From Mesoplasma photuris ATCC 49581 (lineage in GTDB: Bacteria > Bacillota_I > Bacilli_A > Mycoplasmatales > Mycoplasmataceae): DNA of 64,000 nt. The position numbers were made by a program, and so were the translations under genes. Of this stretch, positions 1 to 10,428 are shown one piece after another. The stretch lies in contig NZ_JNJI01000002.1 in assembly GCF_000702725.1 (NCBI RefSeq), forward strand, positions 124,001-188,000. Direction: 5' to 3'. The notes under the pieces were generated by a model, which was not told where the DNA came from, made no database searches, and saw only the letters and a program-made list of their open reading frames with translations. Positions within the stretch are counted from its first letter, which is position 1; the number at the start of each line of letters is the position of its first letter.

Positions 1-90
1 TCTTACTGAACCACCTAAGTTACGGATTACACGAATTTCCTTAGCTCCTGAATTATCTGCTACTTTTAATTTCGAAAGTGTTTGAATCAT
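1..90 (-). CDS. rplN: 50S ribosomal protein L14 (N-terminal part)
   Basis: Only the first 30 codons are inside the window; the gene continues past the left edge. The reading starts Met-Ile-Gln-Thr and contains Val-Ala-Asp-Asn-Ser-Gly-Ala-Lys, the conserved N-terminal signature of L14, a large-subunit protein at the subunit interface. It follows rpsQ, as in the standard S10/spc ribosomal gene order. The identification is secure, but the C-terminal part cannot be checked here. Confidence 0.93.
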   Translation of the reverse strand, partial: MIQTLSKLKVADNSGAKEIRVIRNLGGSVR

Positions 91-115
91 ATATTTATTC
101 CTCTTCGCCTTCTAA

Positions 116-373
116 TTAAAGAACTGATTCTTCTAAAACTTTAACTAATCTAAAGTTTTTTGTTTTAGCTAATGGACGTGTTTCCATAATTTCAACTTTG
201 TCACCCATTTTGGCAACTCCGTTTTCATCGTGTGCTTTATATTTTTTAGAATATTTAACACGTTTTTTATAAACAGGGTGGTTTTTGTATGTTTCAACTA
301 ACACAGTAATAGTTTTATCCATTTTGTCAGATACAACTTTACCAGTTAGAATTTTACGACTATTTCTTTCCAT
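116..373 (-). CDS. rpsQ: 30S ribosomal protein S17
   Basis: This 85-residue protein has the usual S17 length and the family start, with [11 protein letters not shown] at residues 11-21. S17 binds 16S rRNA early in small-subunit assembly. Its ATG shares one base with the TAA stop of rpmC (TAATG), so the two are probably translationally coupled. It lies between rpmC and rplN in the conserved S10 operon order. Confidence 0.97.
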   Translation of the reverse strand: MERNSRKILTGKVVSDKMDKTITVLVETYKNHPVYKKRVKYSKKYKAHDENGVAKMGDKVEIMETRPLAKTKNFRLVKVLEESVL

Positions 374-777
374 TATTCAGCGTCTCCTTCTTGTTCAGTT
401 ACAGCGTTTGCCATAGCAGCGGCAATTGCATCTTCATCAACTGAAGTTCCAAATTGTTCTGCTTGCATTTTTTCGATCATTTTACGTTGTTTAGCTCTTA
501 CTTCTTTACCAGCTGATTCAGCTTCAGCAACTGCTTTACTGTAATCACCTTTGATTGTTTGGTTAGTGTTTTCACCTGCAAGGCGTTTTTCACTTAATAC
601 TAATTCAATTCTTGCAATTTGTTTTTTAATTTCTTTAATTTTATGAGTTTGTTCTAAGCTTCCTACAGATGCTTGGAATTTTAAAGCGAATAATTCGGCT
701 CTTTTTGATTCACCAGTTTTAATTAATTCTTCAACTGAAAGAGTTTTTAATTCTGCGATTGGATTTGTTTTAGCCAT
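373..777 (-). CDS. rpmC: 50S ribosomal protein L29 with long C-terminal extension
   Basis: The first 65 or so residues are a normal L29, which sits near the peptide exit tunnel and contacts chaperones and SRP. The family motif Phe-Ala-Leu-Lys-Phe-Gln is followed by the [10 protein letters not shown] helix. L29 is usually 60-70 residues, but this one is 134. The extra half is charged and Ala/Glu-rich and ends in an acidic tail, with no domain I recognise. It lies two bases after rplP and overlaps rpsQ by one base. The extension contains no in-frame stop or TGA. Confidence 0.95.
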   Translation of the reverse strand: MAKTNPIAELKTLSVEELIKTGESKRAELFALKFQASVGSLEQTHKIKEIKKQIARIELVLSEKRLAGENTNQTIKGDYSKAVAEAESAGKEVRAKQRKMIEKMQAEQFGTSVDEDAIAAAMANAVTEQEGDAE

Positions 778-779
778 AA

Positions 780-1193
780 TTATTGATCACCTTTCATAAC
801 AAATTTACATTTAATTGGTAGTTTATGCATTGCTAGTCTTAATGCTTCACGAGCAGTTTTTTCACTAACACCTGCGATTTCGAACATTACTGTTCCTTCT
901 TTAACAACAGCTACTCATTTTTCAGGGTTACCTTTTCCAGATCCCATTCTAACTTCAGCTGGTTTTTTTGTCATTGACATGTGAGGGAAAATTCTAATTC
1001 AAGTTTGCCCTTCACGTTTCATATAACGAGTCATCGCAATACGAGCAGCTTCGATTTGGTGGTTGTCAATTCAAGCACCTTCCATAGCCATTAATCCAAA
1101 TTGACCAAAGTCAATTTGTTTTGCTCCTTTTGCTTTTCCTTCATAAGAAACTCTATGAGGTTTACGATATTTAGTTCTTTTTGGCATTAACAT
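780..1193 (-). CDS. rplP: 50S ribosomal protein L16
   Basis: This 137-residue protein matches L16, which helps shape the tRNA A site of the large subunit. It starts Met-Leu-Met-Pro-Lys-Arg-Thr-Lys and carries Gly-Gln-Phe-Gly-Leu and the Gly-Lys-Gly-Asn-Pro-Glu-Lys-Trp-Val motif. The Trp in Gly-Ala-Trp-Ile-Asp is encoded by TGA, one of the clearest proofs of the code used here. An alternative ATG two codons downstream gives the more usual Met-Pro-Lys-Arg start. The gene starts two bases after the rpsC stop. Confidence 0.97.
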
Positions 1194-1195
1194 AA

Positions 1196-1900
1196 TTATC
1201 TACGACCTCCTTTTTGAAATTTTGGTTTAGGTTTTTCTAACATTGATGTATCAACGGCATTTTTTCCTAAAACTTCTCCATGGTTAATTCAAACTTTAAC
1301 TCCGATTTGACCATATGTAGTTGGTGCTTCATATAGTGCGAAGTCAATGTTTGCTCTAAGTGTTGATAAAGGTACAGCACCTTCTAAGTAACCTTCAGTA
1401 CGAGCCATTTCAACTCCCCCTAAACGTCCACTTACAGATGTTTTAATTCCTTTAACACCAGCACGTAATGCATTTCTAATAGCTACTTTTTGAACTGTTC
1501 TGAATGAAGCACGGTTTGTGATTTGTTCTCCAATTCATCTAGCTACTAATGTTGCATCAGCATCTGGATTTTTAACTTCAATTACTTGAACTTGAACATC
1601 TAATTTTCTATCTTTAGCAGCTTTTTGAACTGTTAATTTAATGTTTTCGATGTTTTTTCCTTCTTGTCCTAAAACAATAGCAGGACGAGCAGTTTTAATG
1701 ATTAAAGTAATATCTTTTGTTGTTCTTTTGATGATTACTTTAGATACAGCTGCATCGTTTAATAATTTTAATACTGCTTCACGGATTTTAATATCTTGAT
1801 CTAATCAAGTTACATATTGACCTTTTTCAGCGTATCATTTGTTTTCTCAATCTCTAACGATTCCTAAACGTAAAACTTTTGGTGATACTTTTTGTCCCAT
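1196..1900 (-). CDS. rpsC: 30S ribosomal protein S3
   Basis: This 234-residue protein is S3, part of the mRNA entry tunnel. It starts Met-Gly-Gln-Lys-Val-Ser-Pro and holds the KH-domain stretch Val-Leu-Gly-Gln-Glu-Gly-Lys-Asn-Ile and the C-terminal Ser-Gly-Arg-Leu-Gly-Gly signature. Several Trp codons are TGA, including Arg-Asp-Trp near the N-terminus. The ATG is preceded by an AAGGAG-type site and the gene ends Lys-Gly-Gly-Arg-Arg-TAA, two bases before rplP. Confidence 0.97.
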
Positions 1901-1914
1901 ATTTCTGCTCCTTC

Positions 1915-2250
1915 CTATCTAGCGTCACTTACAATAATTGTAATGTGACTTGTTCTTTTTAAAATTTCATATGCTCTACCATGTGCACGTGGACGGAAAC
2001 GTTTTAAAGTTGGTCCTTCGTTTACATAAACAGTTTTTACATATAATTTATCAGCGTCCATACCGTTGTTATTAACTGCGTTAGCGATTGCTGAGTTTAA
2101 TAACTTCATTACTGGTTCTGATGCGTTTTTATCTTGGTTTAATAAGATTGCAATAGCTTTCGCTACTGGTTTGTTTCTAATTGTATCTACAACTAATCTA
2201 GCTTTTCTAGGTGAGATACGAATTAAATTTAAATGTGCTTTTGCGTCCAT
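1915..2250 (-). CDS. rplV: 50S ribosomal protein L22
   Basis: This 111-residue protein is L22, whose extended loop lines the peptide exit tunnel. It carries Ile-Ser-Pro-Arg-Lys-Ala-Arg-Leu-Val at residues 12-20 and the tunnel-loop motif [10 protein letters not shown] near residue 90. Length is normal. It lies between rpsS and rpsC in the conserved order. No TGA codon interrupts it. Confidence 0.97.
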   Translation of the reverse strand: MDAKAHLNLIRISPRKARLVVDTIRNKPVAKAIAILLNQDKNASEPVMKLLNSAIANAVNNNGMDADKLYVKTVYVNEGPTLKRFRPRAHGRAYEILKRTSHITIIVSDAR

Positions 2251-2270
2251 GTTATTTTCCTATCTCTTTC

Positions 2271-2531
2271 CTATTTTTTCTTGTCATCTCCGTGACCACC
2301 GAATTTACGTGTTGGAGAAAATTCACCTAATTTGTGTCCAACCATATCTTCTGTCACGAATACAGGAATAAATTCTTTCCCGTTATATACACCGAATGTT
2401 CTACCAATAAATTCTGGGAAAATAGTCGATCTTCTTGATCAAGTTTTAATTACTTCGTTTGGTCCCATTGTTTCAACTTTTTTGAATAAGTGTTCATCAA
2501 CAAATGGTCCTTTTTTTAATGATCTTGCCAT
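2271..2531 (-). CDS. rpsS: 30S ribosomal protein S19
   Basis: This 86-residue protein is S19, a small-subunit head protein. It begins [10 protein letters not shown] and has the motifs Thr-Trp-Ser-Arg-Arg-Ser and [11 protein letters not shown]. The Trp is encoded by TGA, which would otherwise end the protein early. The tail is Lys-rich and stops at TAG. It follows rplB and precedes rplV. Confidence 0.97.
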
Positions 2532-2550
2532 ATCTTTCTATTCTCCTTTT

Positions 2551-3390
2551 CTATTTAGTACGTCTTCTTACGATTAATTTTTGTGAAGATTTTTTCTTAT
2601 TACGTGTTTGTACACCCAATGCATTTTTACCTCATGGAGTTACAGGGTTCTTACGTCCAATTGGAGTACGTCCTTCTCCCCCTCCGTGAGGGTGGTCATT
2701 AGGGTTCATAACTGATCCACGAACTGTTGGACGGATACCTTTTCAACGATTACGTCCAGCTTTTCCTCAGTTAACTAAGTTATATTCTTCATTTCCAACT
2801 TCACCGATAGTTGCGTAACATTCTGCTAATACTTTTCTTACTTCTCCTGAAGCTAAACGTAAAGTAACATATTTACCACTTTCGTCTTTACCTAGTATTT
2901 GAACTTTTGAACCAGCTGATCTGGCCATTTGTCCACCTTTTCCAGGTTTTAATTCAACGTTGTGAACTAAAGTCCCTTCAGGAATGTTTTTTAATGGTGC
3001 AGCATTACCGATTTTAATATCAGCGTTTTCTGATGCAACAATTTGCATTCCAACTTTCATTCCTTTAGCAAATAAGATGTATCTTTTTTCTCCATCTACG
3101 TAATTTACTAAACAAATGAATGCATTTCTATTTGGATCATATTCAATAGTTGAAATTGTTCCAACGATGTCTCTTTTATTTCTTTTGAAATCAATAATAC
3201 GGTATTTACGTTTGTGTCCGCCACCTTTATGACGTGTTGTAATAACCCCGCGGTTATTTCTTCCGGCTTTTTTATTTAATGCAACAGTTAATGATTTTTC
3301 AGGTGTACCTGTTGTTAAGATAGCTGAATAGTCAATTGTTGTCATATTTCTACGACCGTTAGTCGTAGGTTTATATTTTTTAATTGCCAT
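2551..3390 (-). CDS. rplB: 50S ribosomal protein L2
   Basis: This 279-residue protein has full L2 length. L2 is needed for subunit joining and peptidyl-transferase centre structure. It carries Arg-His-Lys-Gly-Gly-Gly-His-Lys-Arg near residue 55 and the C-terminal Gly-Gly-Gly-Glu-Gly-Arg and Thr-Pro-Trp-Gly motifs. Three TGA codons in the last quarter, including the Trp of Leu-Val-Asn-Trp-Gly-Lys, fall where the family has Trp. It ends at TAG just before rpsS. Confidence 0.97.
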
Positions 3391-3456
3391 AATATCCCTT
3401 TCTATAGCTTATGTTTGTTTGTGCTTATAATAGTGTTTCCTTTGGGAAAGGTTTTT

Positions 3457-3741
3457 CTATAAGTCACTTAAGATGTCTAATGTTTCACCATCTTTTAATG
3501 TAATAATCGCTTTTTTGTAAGCGTTTGTTTTTCCAACAAATCTACCCATTCTTTTTTCTTTTCCTGAGTAGTTCATTGTTCTAACTGATTCAACTTTAAC
3601 TTCGAATAATTCTTCAAAAGTTTTTTTGATTTGAACTTTATTAGCTTTTTTATCAACCAAGAATGTATACACACCGTTAGCGTGACCCATAAATGATTTC
3701 TCAGTTAACACAGGTTTTTTAAGTACTTCTGTTAAATGCAT
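3457..3741 (-). CDS. rplW: 50S ribosomal protein L23
   Basis: This 94-residue protein is L23, the exit-site protein that contacts trigger factor and SRP. It shows Val-Leu-Thr-Glu-Lys-Ser near residue 12 and Asn-Lys-Val-Gln-Ile-Lys-Lys in the middle. Its ATG overlaps the rplD stop as TAATG, so coupling is likely. The 66-base spacer to rplB is the largest gap inside this part of the operon. Confidence 0.96.
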   Translation of the reverse strand: MHLTEVLKKPVLTEKSFMGHANGVYTFLVDKKANKVQIKKTFEELFEVKVESVRTMNYSGKEKRMGRFVGKTNAYKKAIITLKDGETLDILSDL

Positions 3742-4367
3742 TATGCGTATACTCCTTCTACTGCTAAAGCAGCTTCTTCTGTCATAACTAATTTTGTTGC
3801 GTTTAATAAGTCAAACATGTTTAAGTGGTTAGCTGGTATTGTTTTAACTTTAGCAACGTTGTTTGAAGATTTAATTAATAATTCTTCTTTATTTAATGTA
3901 ACAATTAATGTTTTTTGACCATCAATTTTTAGGTTTTTCAAAATTTCTACCATTTCTTTTGTAGATGGTTTTGAAAAGTCAAATTTGTCAACGATAATTA
4001 GGTTAGTTTCTTGAGCTTTAATTGATAAAGCTGATTTGAAAGCTAATGCTCTAACTTTTTTATTTACAGATTTTTTGTAGTTAACGTCTGGAGATGGTCC
4101 AAATGCAACTCCCCCACCTCTTCATTGAGGTGCTCTAATTGATCCTTGACGAGCACGTCCAGTACCTTTTTGTTTTCAAGGTTTACGTCCCCCTCCTGAT
4201 ACTTCAGCACGAGTTTTAACTTTTTTTGTTCCTTGTCTTAATGCAGCTTGTTGAGATACAACAGTGTCGTAAATAGCTTGTTGGTGAGGTTCAATTCCTC
4301 AAACAGAATCGATTAATGTAATTTCTTTAACATTTTGACCTGATTGGTTTAATACTTGTAATTTCAT
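3741..4367 (-). CDS. rplD: 50S ribosomal protein L4
   Basis: This 208-residue protein is L4, which lines the exit tunnel and in some bacteria autoregulates its own operon. The tunnel loop Gly-Thr-Gly-Arg-Ala-Arg-Gln-Gly-Ser is visible near residue 70, next to Ala-Pro-Gln-Trp-Arg-Gly-Gly-Gly in which Trp is TGA. Other TGA codons lie at Trp 22 and in Lys-Pro-Trp-Lys-Gln. The stop overlaps the rplW start. Confidence 0.96.
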
Positions 4368-4377
4368 GTTCCCTCTC

Positions 4378-5082
4378 CTATGCTTCTTCAGCTACAACTT
4401 CAGTTTCAACAACTGAAGCTTCTGTAGCTACTCTTGATAATAATGCTGCTGCTGTTAAAGATTTTTTTCCTTTAACATTTTGTTTAATTTGAACAAATTG
4501 GTTTTTTGGTCCTGGGATTGATCCTTTAATTAACATAATGTTGTTTGTTGCATCAATTGCAACAACTTCTAAGTTTTGGATTGTCACTTTTTCGTGTCCC
4601 ATGTGTCCAGCCATTTTTTTAGATTTGAAAATACGGTTGATAATTGCTCCCATTGATCCAATACCACGGTGGTATCCTGATCCATGCGCCATTGGCCCAC
4701 GTGAGTAATTATGTCTTTTGATTGCTCCCGCAAATCCTTTTCCTTTTGATATTCCTGTAACGTCAACGTATTCACCAGATGTGAAGATGTCTTCGGCTTT
4801 AATTTCTGTACCGAATGCAAAACCTTCCATGTTTCTGATTTCTTTTACGTAGCGCTTAGGTGCTGAACCAGCTTTTTTAAAGTGTCCTGTTTCAGGTTTA
4901 TTTACTAAATTAACTCTTTTATCTTGAACTCCTAATTGAGTTGCAACGTATCCGTCTGATTCTAAAGATTTAACTTGTAAAACTGTATTTGGTAAAACTT
5001 CAACCACTGTTACGGGAATTAATTTTCCTGATTCAGTGAAAACTTGAGTCATTTCTACCTTACGTCCTAAGATTCCTTTCAT
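4378..5082 (-). CDS. rplC: 50S ribosomal protein L3
   Basis: This 234-residue protein is L3, an early assembly protein near the peptidyl-transferase centre. It begins [15 protein letters not shown] and carries Lys-Gly-Lys-Gly-Phe-Ala-Gly and His-Gly-Ser-Gly-Tyr-His-Arg at mid-length. The last 25 residues form an Ala/Val/Glu-rich tail beyond the usual family end. It lies 10 bases before rplD. Confidence 0.97.
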   Translation of the reverse strand: MKGILGRKVEMTQVFTESGKLIPVTVVEVLPNTVLQVKSLESDGYVATQLGVQDKRVNLVNKPETGHFKKAGSAPKRYVKEIRNMEGFAFGTEIKAEDIFTSGEYVDVTGISKGKGFAGAIKRHNYSRGPMAHGSGYHRGIGSMGAIINRIFKSKKMAGHMGHEKVTIQNLEVVAIDATNNIMLIKGSIPGPKNQFVQIKQNVKGKKSLTAAALLSRVATEASVVETEVVAEEA

Positions 5083-5155
5083 CTTACTTTCCTCCTAATT
5101 TGATAATCATGTATATCTTGTTATTTTGTGTTTTTTGTATTTCTGAAAATTTAGA

Positions 5156-5461
5156 TTATAGTTTGATTTCTAAATCAACATCTGCCCCTAAGTCTAAACG
5201 TTTTAAAACGTCTAATGTTGTTGCTGATGGGTTTAAGATTTCTAATAATCTTTTGTGTGTTCTCATCTCGAATTGTTCACGTGAGTCTTTGTACTTATGA
5301 ACAGCTCTCAAGATTGTGATAATTTGTTTATCTGTTGGTAAAGGAATTGGGCCTTTTACTTTAGCTCCAGTTCCTTCAGCAGCAGTGATAATTTTTAAAA
5401 TTGATTGATCAAGAATTTCATGATCGTAACTTTTAAGTTTGATTCTTAATTTATCTGCCAT
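5156..5461 (-). CDS. rpsJ: 30S ribosomal protein S10
   Basis: This 101-residue protein is S10, the first gene of the S10 operon. In other bacteria it also acts as NusE in transcription antitermination. It has Ile-Lys-Leu-Lys-Ser-Tyr-Asp-His near the start and the Arg-Thr-His-Lys-Arg-Leu signature. A GGAGG ribosome binding site precedes the ATG. The upstream leader carries a promoter and a small hairpin. Confidence 0.97.
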   Translation of the reverse strand: MADKLRIKLKSYDHEILDQSILKIITAAEGTGAKVKGPIPLPTDKQIITILRAVHKYKDSREQFEMRTHKRLLEILNPSATTLDVLKRLDLGADVDLEIKL

Positions 5462-5490
5462 GCTAACCTCCTAAATTTGATAGTTTTTTA

Positions 5491-5514
5491 GACAACCCTT
5501 ATCTGTGTGTTGTC
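5491..5514 (-). promoter_or_regulatory. hairpin in the S10 operon leader
   Basis: A six-base perfect stem (GACAAC pairing with GTTGTC) encloses a 12-base loop about 30 bases upstream of rpsJ. It is not followed by a T run, so it does not look like a terminator. In some bacteria the S10 leader is the target of L4 autoregulation, but this small hairpin does not resemble that structure closely. Any regulatory role is inferred from position only. Confidence 0.35.
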
Positions 5515-5545
5515 TTTATGTACACAAAATATACATGCAATAGTA

Positions 5546-5574
5546 ATTATACCTACTTTTTGCCCTAATTTAAA
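5546..5574 (-). promoter_or_regulatory. candidate promoter of the S10 operon
   Basis: A perfect TATAAT (5551 to 5546) lies 85 bases upstream of rpsJ. The -35 hexamer 17 bases away is a weak TTTAAA. The -10 box is convincing and the -35 is not, as is common in mollicutes. Confidence 0.6.
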
Positions 5575-5600
5575 GTAATTTTATTCAAAAAAATAAAATA

Positions 5601-5623
5601 TAAAAAAATGGCTCTAATCCATT
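5601..5623 (-). terminator. terminator-like hairpin overlapping the stop of the 5614-6642 gene
   Basis: On the minus strand a five-base stem (AATGG/CCATT) is followed directly by a run of T. The TAG stop codon of the gene lies in the loop. The stem is weak, but the layout matches other terminators in this window. Confidence 0.5.
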
Positions 5624-6642
5624 AGTTGGCCATATCTTATTTTTATATTTTTGAACATTTCTATATCAGTTTCAGTTTTTGCAAAACTCATTAAATAATT
5701 GGATAGTTCCGAATTTTCTAAAATTATTTTTAAATAGTTTAATTTTAAATTTTTGAACATTTCAAGCATCAAATTAAAAGAATCTATAAAATCATCTTTT
5801 GAAAAAATAGTTTCAATTTCTTCAATTATATATTTTGTGTTTTCAGTTAAATTATATAAATGTCAGTTTAATTCACTTTTGGGTGAATTAAACTTTATTT
5901 CTTCAATAATTGCTTCAGTAATTTGAGTGGCTAATTTTTTATACTCAAAAAATAATTCTGCTTTAATTTCGTGTTTTCAGTTAAATACATTATCGATATA
6001 AAATATTCCTTTTTTTAAATCAATTAACTTAACTTTCTTTATGATTGGATATTTTGATTTTAAATTAGATAATTTTACATAGTATACTCTTTGATTTTTA
6101 TCAGTGATTTCAATTTTAAAATCATTAGATATTACAAATAAATCTTTATATTTAATATTTCTAGAATCGATCTTTTTGCTGCTTAAGAATCGATCAATCT
6201 TTTGTAAGTTTTTCTTTTCACTTAAAACTGAAATATTATATTCATCAATTTCATTAAAACCAATATTATGATCATCTTCGAATTTAAGATTTCTATTTTT
6301 GAATTTAAAAATATTGTGCATAAAGCTTTCGTGAAATAAACTTTGGTTAATTATCTTTTGGAAAAAGAAATTTTTAGTGATTAAAGAAATATCTTTTTTG
6401 ATGAAGTCTAAGAAAATATCAAAGTTAATCATATAGTAACCTGTTTTGATAATTTCTAAATTTGTTTCAATCGTAAAATATTTTAAGGCACGATTTCAGT
6501 TTGCTCCAATTTCAGAAATTTCTAATATAGATTGAGGTATTGATGCATATATTTGATCACCAATTAAATACTTATGTTTGTTTTTTTCAACGATTGTTTT
6601 AATTTCAATTAAAACCGATTGATTGTTTAAATAGTACATCAT
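5614..6642 (-). CDS. hypothetical protein, 342 residues
   Basis: I do not recognise this family. The protein is read through two TGA codons (Trp in Gly-Ala-Asn-Trp-Asn-Arg near residue 50, and one after Asn-Val-Phe-Asn near residue 222). It is rich in Ile, Lys, Asn and Phe and has no convincing membrane segment or signal peptide. The last 120 residues look helical and charged. The start is the first of two adjacent ATG codons after GGAGAC. It lies between the S10 operon and alaS, separated from alaS by a terminator, so it probably has its own promoter. Confidence 0.8.
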
Positions 6643-6654
6643 GTCTCCTTCCAT

Positions 6655-6683
6655 AAAAAATAACTTGTCTAGCAAGTTATTTT
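6655..6683 (-). terminator. terminator of alaS
   Basis: On the minus strand AATAACTTG pairs with CAAGTTATT around a five-base loop and runs into T residues. It lies 10 bases after the alaS stop and just before the next gene. Confidence 0.85.
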
Positions 6684-6692
6684 AATTTTACA

Positions 6693-9377
6693 TTATTTAG
6701 AGTATTTACCTTGTGCTAAATTTGCGTTTCCGCCACCTTTAGCATTTAATGGTAAGTTTTTAAAAATATCAATTGCTTTGTGTTCGTTTTGAATAGATTC
6801 ACTAACTGCAACAACTAAGAATGACTCATCTTCACCCTCTGAAGCTAAAATTACAATTAAATTTTCGAATTTATTTCTTAAATCATCAGCAAGATTTTTC
6901 AAATCTTTAATATTTAAACCTGTTGTTGTCAATTTAATTTCATTAATGCCATCTTTATTTAAAGTTGGCTTTAAATCTTTAAATTTAGCTAATTTAGCAG
7001 CTGTGATTAAATCACTTGCTTTTTTATCAAATTCTTTATAAGCAAGTTTTAAGTCTTCAACCAAATTTTTTATAATTTCTAAATTTTGTTTTGAAATTTC
7101 AAGTTCTTTAATATTTTGGTAAATAGTATCAATGTTTTGATCAACCATAATTGATTTAGCATCATTATATTTAGTCATCACTTTATCAGCTTCTTCAATA
7201 AATTTATTAAATTGTTCTCTTAAATATTCTCCAACTGTTTCATTTGAAGTTAAACATTTAACTCTATATAAACCAGAACCTTTTGACTCAACTCCTGTAA
7301 TAATAAAGTCTTCAATATCTTTAGTATTATCGACGTGAGTTCCACCACATAATTCTGATGAAAAATCACCAAATTTAACAACTCTTACAATATCATCATA
7401 TTTTTCTGTAAAGAAAGCTAAAGCATGATATTTGTTAACTGCATCATCCATTGAACAGAAATAAACTTCTCGATCGTGTGCTTCATTAATACGCTTGATT
7501 ACTTCATCTTGAGTTTTTTGTAATTCCTCTTCAGTTAATTGTCTGTTAAATGTAAAGTCCATTCTTAAACCGTTTTCATCATTATATGAACCAGCTTGCA
7601 TAACACTATCGCCAAGAACATCTCTTAGTGCATAGTGAACCATATGAGTTCCGGAGTGGTTCTTCATTGTTAATGTTCTTTTATCTTCATCAACTTTTGC
7701 TTCAACCACGTCACCATTATTTACAGTTCCAGTTAGTTTAACTCTATGAATGTGTTGTTTATTTGGTCCTTGTTGAACATCTAAAACATTTGCTTTAAAG
7801 TTTTGACCAATAATAATTCCTGTATCAGCTGCTTGACCACCTTTTTCGGCATAGAATGGTGTTTTATCTAAAATGATAAATCCTTCTGTATCTGTTAAAG
7901 ATGCCAATTCCTTATCATCAGTGAAAAGGAAAACTACTTTTGCATTTTCTCTACTTGTTTCTTCTCAACCAGTAAATTCTGATTCAACATGTAATTTAGT
8001 AAATAGTTCATTTTGTTTGTCTCAAGCTTTTAAATCTTTTCTAGCGTTACGAGTAGCTTCTTTTGTTTCTTCTAGTAATGCTTCAAATCCAGCAAGATCA
8101 ACATTAACTCCACGTTCTGCTGAAATTTCTAATGTTTGTTCGATTGGAAAACCAAATGATTCAAATAAAAGTAAGGCATTTTTAGCAGAAACTTCTTTTT
8201 CATCATTAATTATTTTTTCTAAAAGATCATAACCCTTAGAAAGAGTTTTTAAGAATTTTTCTTCTTCGTTTTTGATTGTATCTACAATAATTGTTTTTTT
8301 ATCAGAAAGATATGGGTAAAATTCTCTCATCGCTTTAATTACTTCATCAACTAATTTATATAAGAATGAAGTTGTGATACCTATTTCTCTACCATAAATA
8401 GAAGATCTTCTGATTAAACGGCGAATAATATATCCGCGATCTTTATTACCAGGAAATACTCCATCAGCAATAGCAAAAGAAGTTGCTCTTACGTGATCGG
8501 CAATAACTTTAAAAGCCGTATTAATTCTTGTTTGCTCTTTTGTTGGATTTGAATAATTTTCGATTGAGTATTTAAATTTAGGATTACAGATTGTTTCAAC
8601 TTTTTTAATTGTTGGGAAAAATATATCTGTTTCAAAATTAGTTGGTGTATCTTGGAATATTGAGGCAATACGTTCTAAACCAGCACCAGTATCTATGTTT
8701 TTTCTAGGTAACTCAGTGTAGTTATTGTGACCATCATTATTAAATTGAGAAAAAACAACGTTTCATACTTCAATATATCGGTCATTTTCGATATCATCAG
8801 CAATTAATCTAGGACCAATATTTTCGGGATCTCATTTTTCTCCACGATCATAAAACATTTCTGTATTTGGACCACAAGGACCTTGACCAACATCTCAGAA
8901 ATTAGTATCTCTTCCTAATGAAAAAATATGATCTTTAGCAATTCCGATTTCTTCAGTTCAGATTTTGTAAGCTTCATCATCTTCATTAGAAACTGTTATA
9001 TATAATTTTTCAGCAGGAATATCAAATCATTTTGAAGAAGTTAATAACTCTCAAGCAAAATGAATTGCTTCAGTTTTAAAGTATTCACCAATTGAAAAAT
9101 TACCCAACATTTCAAACATAGTTTGGTGACGAGCAGTTACTCCAACATTTTCAATGTCATTTGTTCTAATTGCTTTTTGTGAGTTTGTTAATCTAGGTGC
9201 TGGTGGTGTTTTTCTACCATCAAAGTATGGTTTTAATGTTGCAACTCCTGAATTAATTCACAATAAAGATGCATCATCAACAGGTATTAAAGAAACTGGG
9301 GCTAAAAAGTGGTGGTGTTTTTCTTTAAAGAAATCTAGTCACATTTGTCTAATTTCATTAGTTGATAATTTTTTCAT
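6693..9377 (-). CDS. alaS: alanyl-tRNA synthetase
   Basis: This 894-residue protein charges tRNA-Ala. The class II catalytic core is at the N-terminus ([10 protein letters not shown] start, Phe-Leu-Asn/Ala-Pro strand, Gly-Pro-Cys-Gly-Pro-Asn near residue 155). The editing domain has the zinc-type His-Ser-Gly-Thr-His and Cys-Gly-Gly-Thr-His motifs, and the C-terminal end has a coiled, DHHA1-like region with Lys-Gly-Gly-Gly-like residues (Ala-Lys-Gly-Gly-Gly-Asn). Length is typical. Many Trp codons are TGA, mainly in the first 300 residues. It appears to be transcribed alone, with its own terminator. Confidence 0.97.
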
Positions 9378-9522
9378 ATTTCCTCTTTCTATTTTATTTT
9401 TACGCTTTAATAATTATAAACTTTTTAAATCGAGTTTTAAATACAGTTTTCAAGTTTAAAGATATTAATCTTTGTTTGCAAAATTATTGTTTGTTATGAG
9501 AAAATTACTACGAGGTATATAT

Positions 9523-10401
9523 ATGAAATTAAGAAATTTAGATAAACAAAGATTGATACTTGTAGACCTAGATGGTACTACTTTGAGAGATAAAGATGAT
9601 GAAATTCACGAACATACAAAAAAATCTTTAATCAAGGCAAAAAACGATGGTCATAAGATTTGTATTGTTACAGGTAGACCATGGAGAGCAATTCAACATA
9701 TTTATGAAGAATTGGAACTAGATACAATTGTTACGAACTTTGATGGAGCACATATTCATGATCCAAAAAAACAAGAGTTTAAACGTATTGTTTTTTCAAT
9801 CAACAACGAAATTATTCAAGCAATAATTTCAGAACCCGAAATTGAAGAATCAGTTGAAAATATCTTAATTGAATACTACGATAAAACTCTTATTTGAAAT
9901 TCGGATGATAAAGATTTGTTTAACTTTTTCCATTTAAATGATATTGGTGATAAAGAAAAATTTATTGAAGGTGATCCTAAAGTTATGTGAACAGGACCTT
10001 CAACAAATATTGTTTTGAAATTAAAAAACAACAAGAGAAAAAATATGGTCTTAAGAAAATTGGCTAAATATCAAAATGCAGTAAAAATCCAAAGCGATAT
10101 TTTATATGGAGTTAAATCAACAAGTGAAAAACCAGTTATTACTCTAACTAATAAAAACGCCACTAAGGGTGAGGCTGCAAATATATTGGCTCAATATTAC
10201 AATAAAGATATTAGAGATGTTATAGCTTTTGGTGATCAATTAAATGATTTTGAAATGTTACAAAAAGTAGGACATGGTATTGCAATGAAAAATGGAAGTG
10301 ATTCTTTAAAATTTGTGGCAAAAGGTATTACATATAAAACCAATGATGAAGGTGGTTTAGGTTTATACTTAGATATAATGCTTGATGGAAGAGAATTATA
10401 A
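9523..10401 (+). CDS. Cof-type HAD-IIB family phosphatase
   Basis: This 292-residue protein is a haloacid-dehalogenase phosphatase that probably acts on sugar phosphates or related small metabolites in the cytoplasm. Motif I is Val-Asp-Leu-Asp-Gly-Thr-Thr at residues 13-19, motif II is Val-Thr-Gly-Arg-Pro near residue 50, the motif III Lys is in Thr-Lys-Gly-Glu-Ala, and motif IV is Gly-Asp-Gln-Leu-Asn-Asp near residue 238. Two TGA Trp codons lie in the cap region. The start at 9523 follows GAGG; an in-frame ATG upstream at 9496 lacks such a site. The exact substrate cannot be told. Confidence 0.9.
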
Positions 10402-10428
10402 AAGCACTCTAAAATGAGTGCTTTTTTA
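10400..10428. terminator. bidirectional terminator between the HAD gene and the DUF4256 gene
   Basis: AGCACTC and GAGTGCT form a perfect seven-base stem flanked by A on one side and T on the other. It works for both converging genes, and the stop codon of the minus-strand gene is in the T tract. Confidence 0.9.

Noticed and set aside
2066-2689. Plus-strand frames opposite rplV, rpsS and rplB
   Set aside because: They are opposite to strongly conserved ribosomal genes, have no ribosome binding site and show no family features.
9472-9522. Earlier start for the HAD phosphatase
   Set aside because: The upstream in-frame codons have no ribosome binding site, while GAGG lies just before 9523 and the domain begins soon after.
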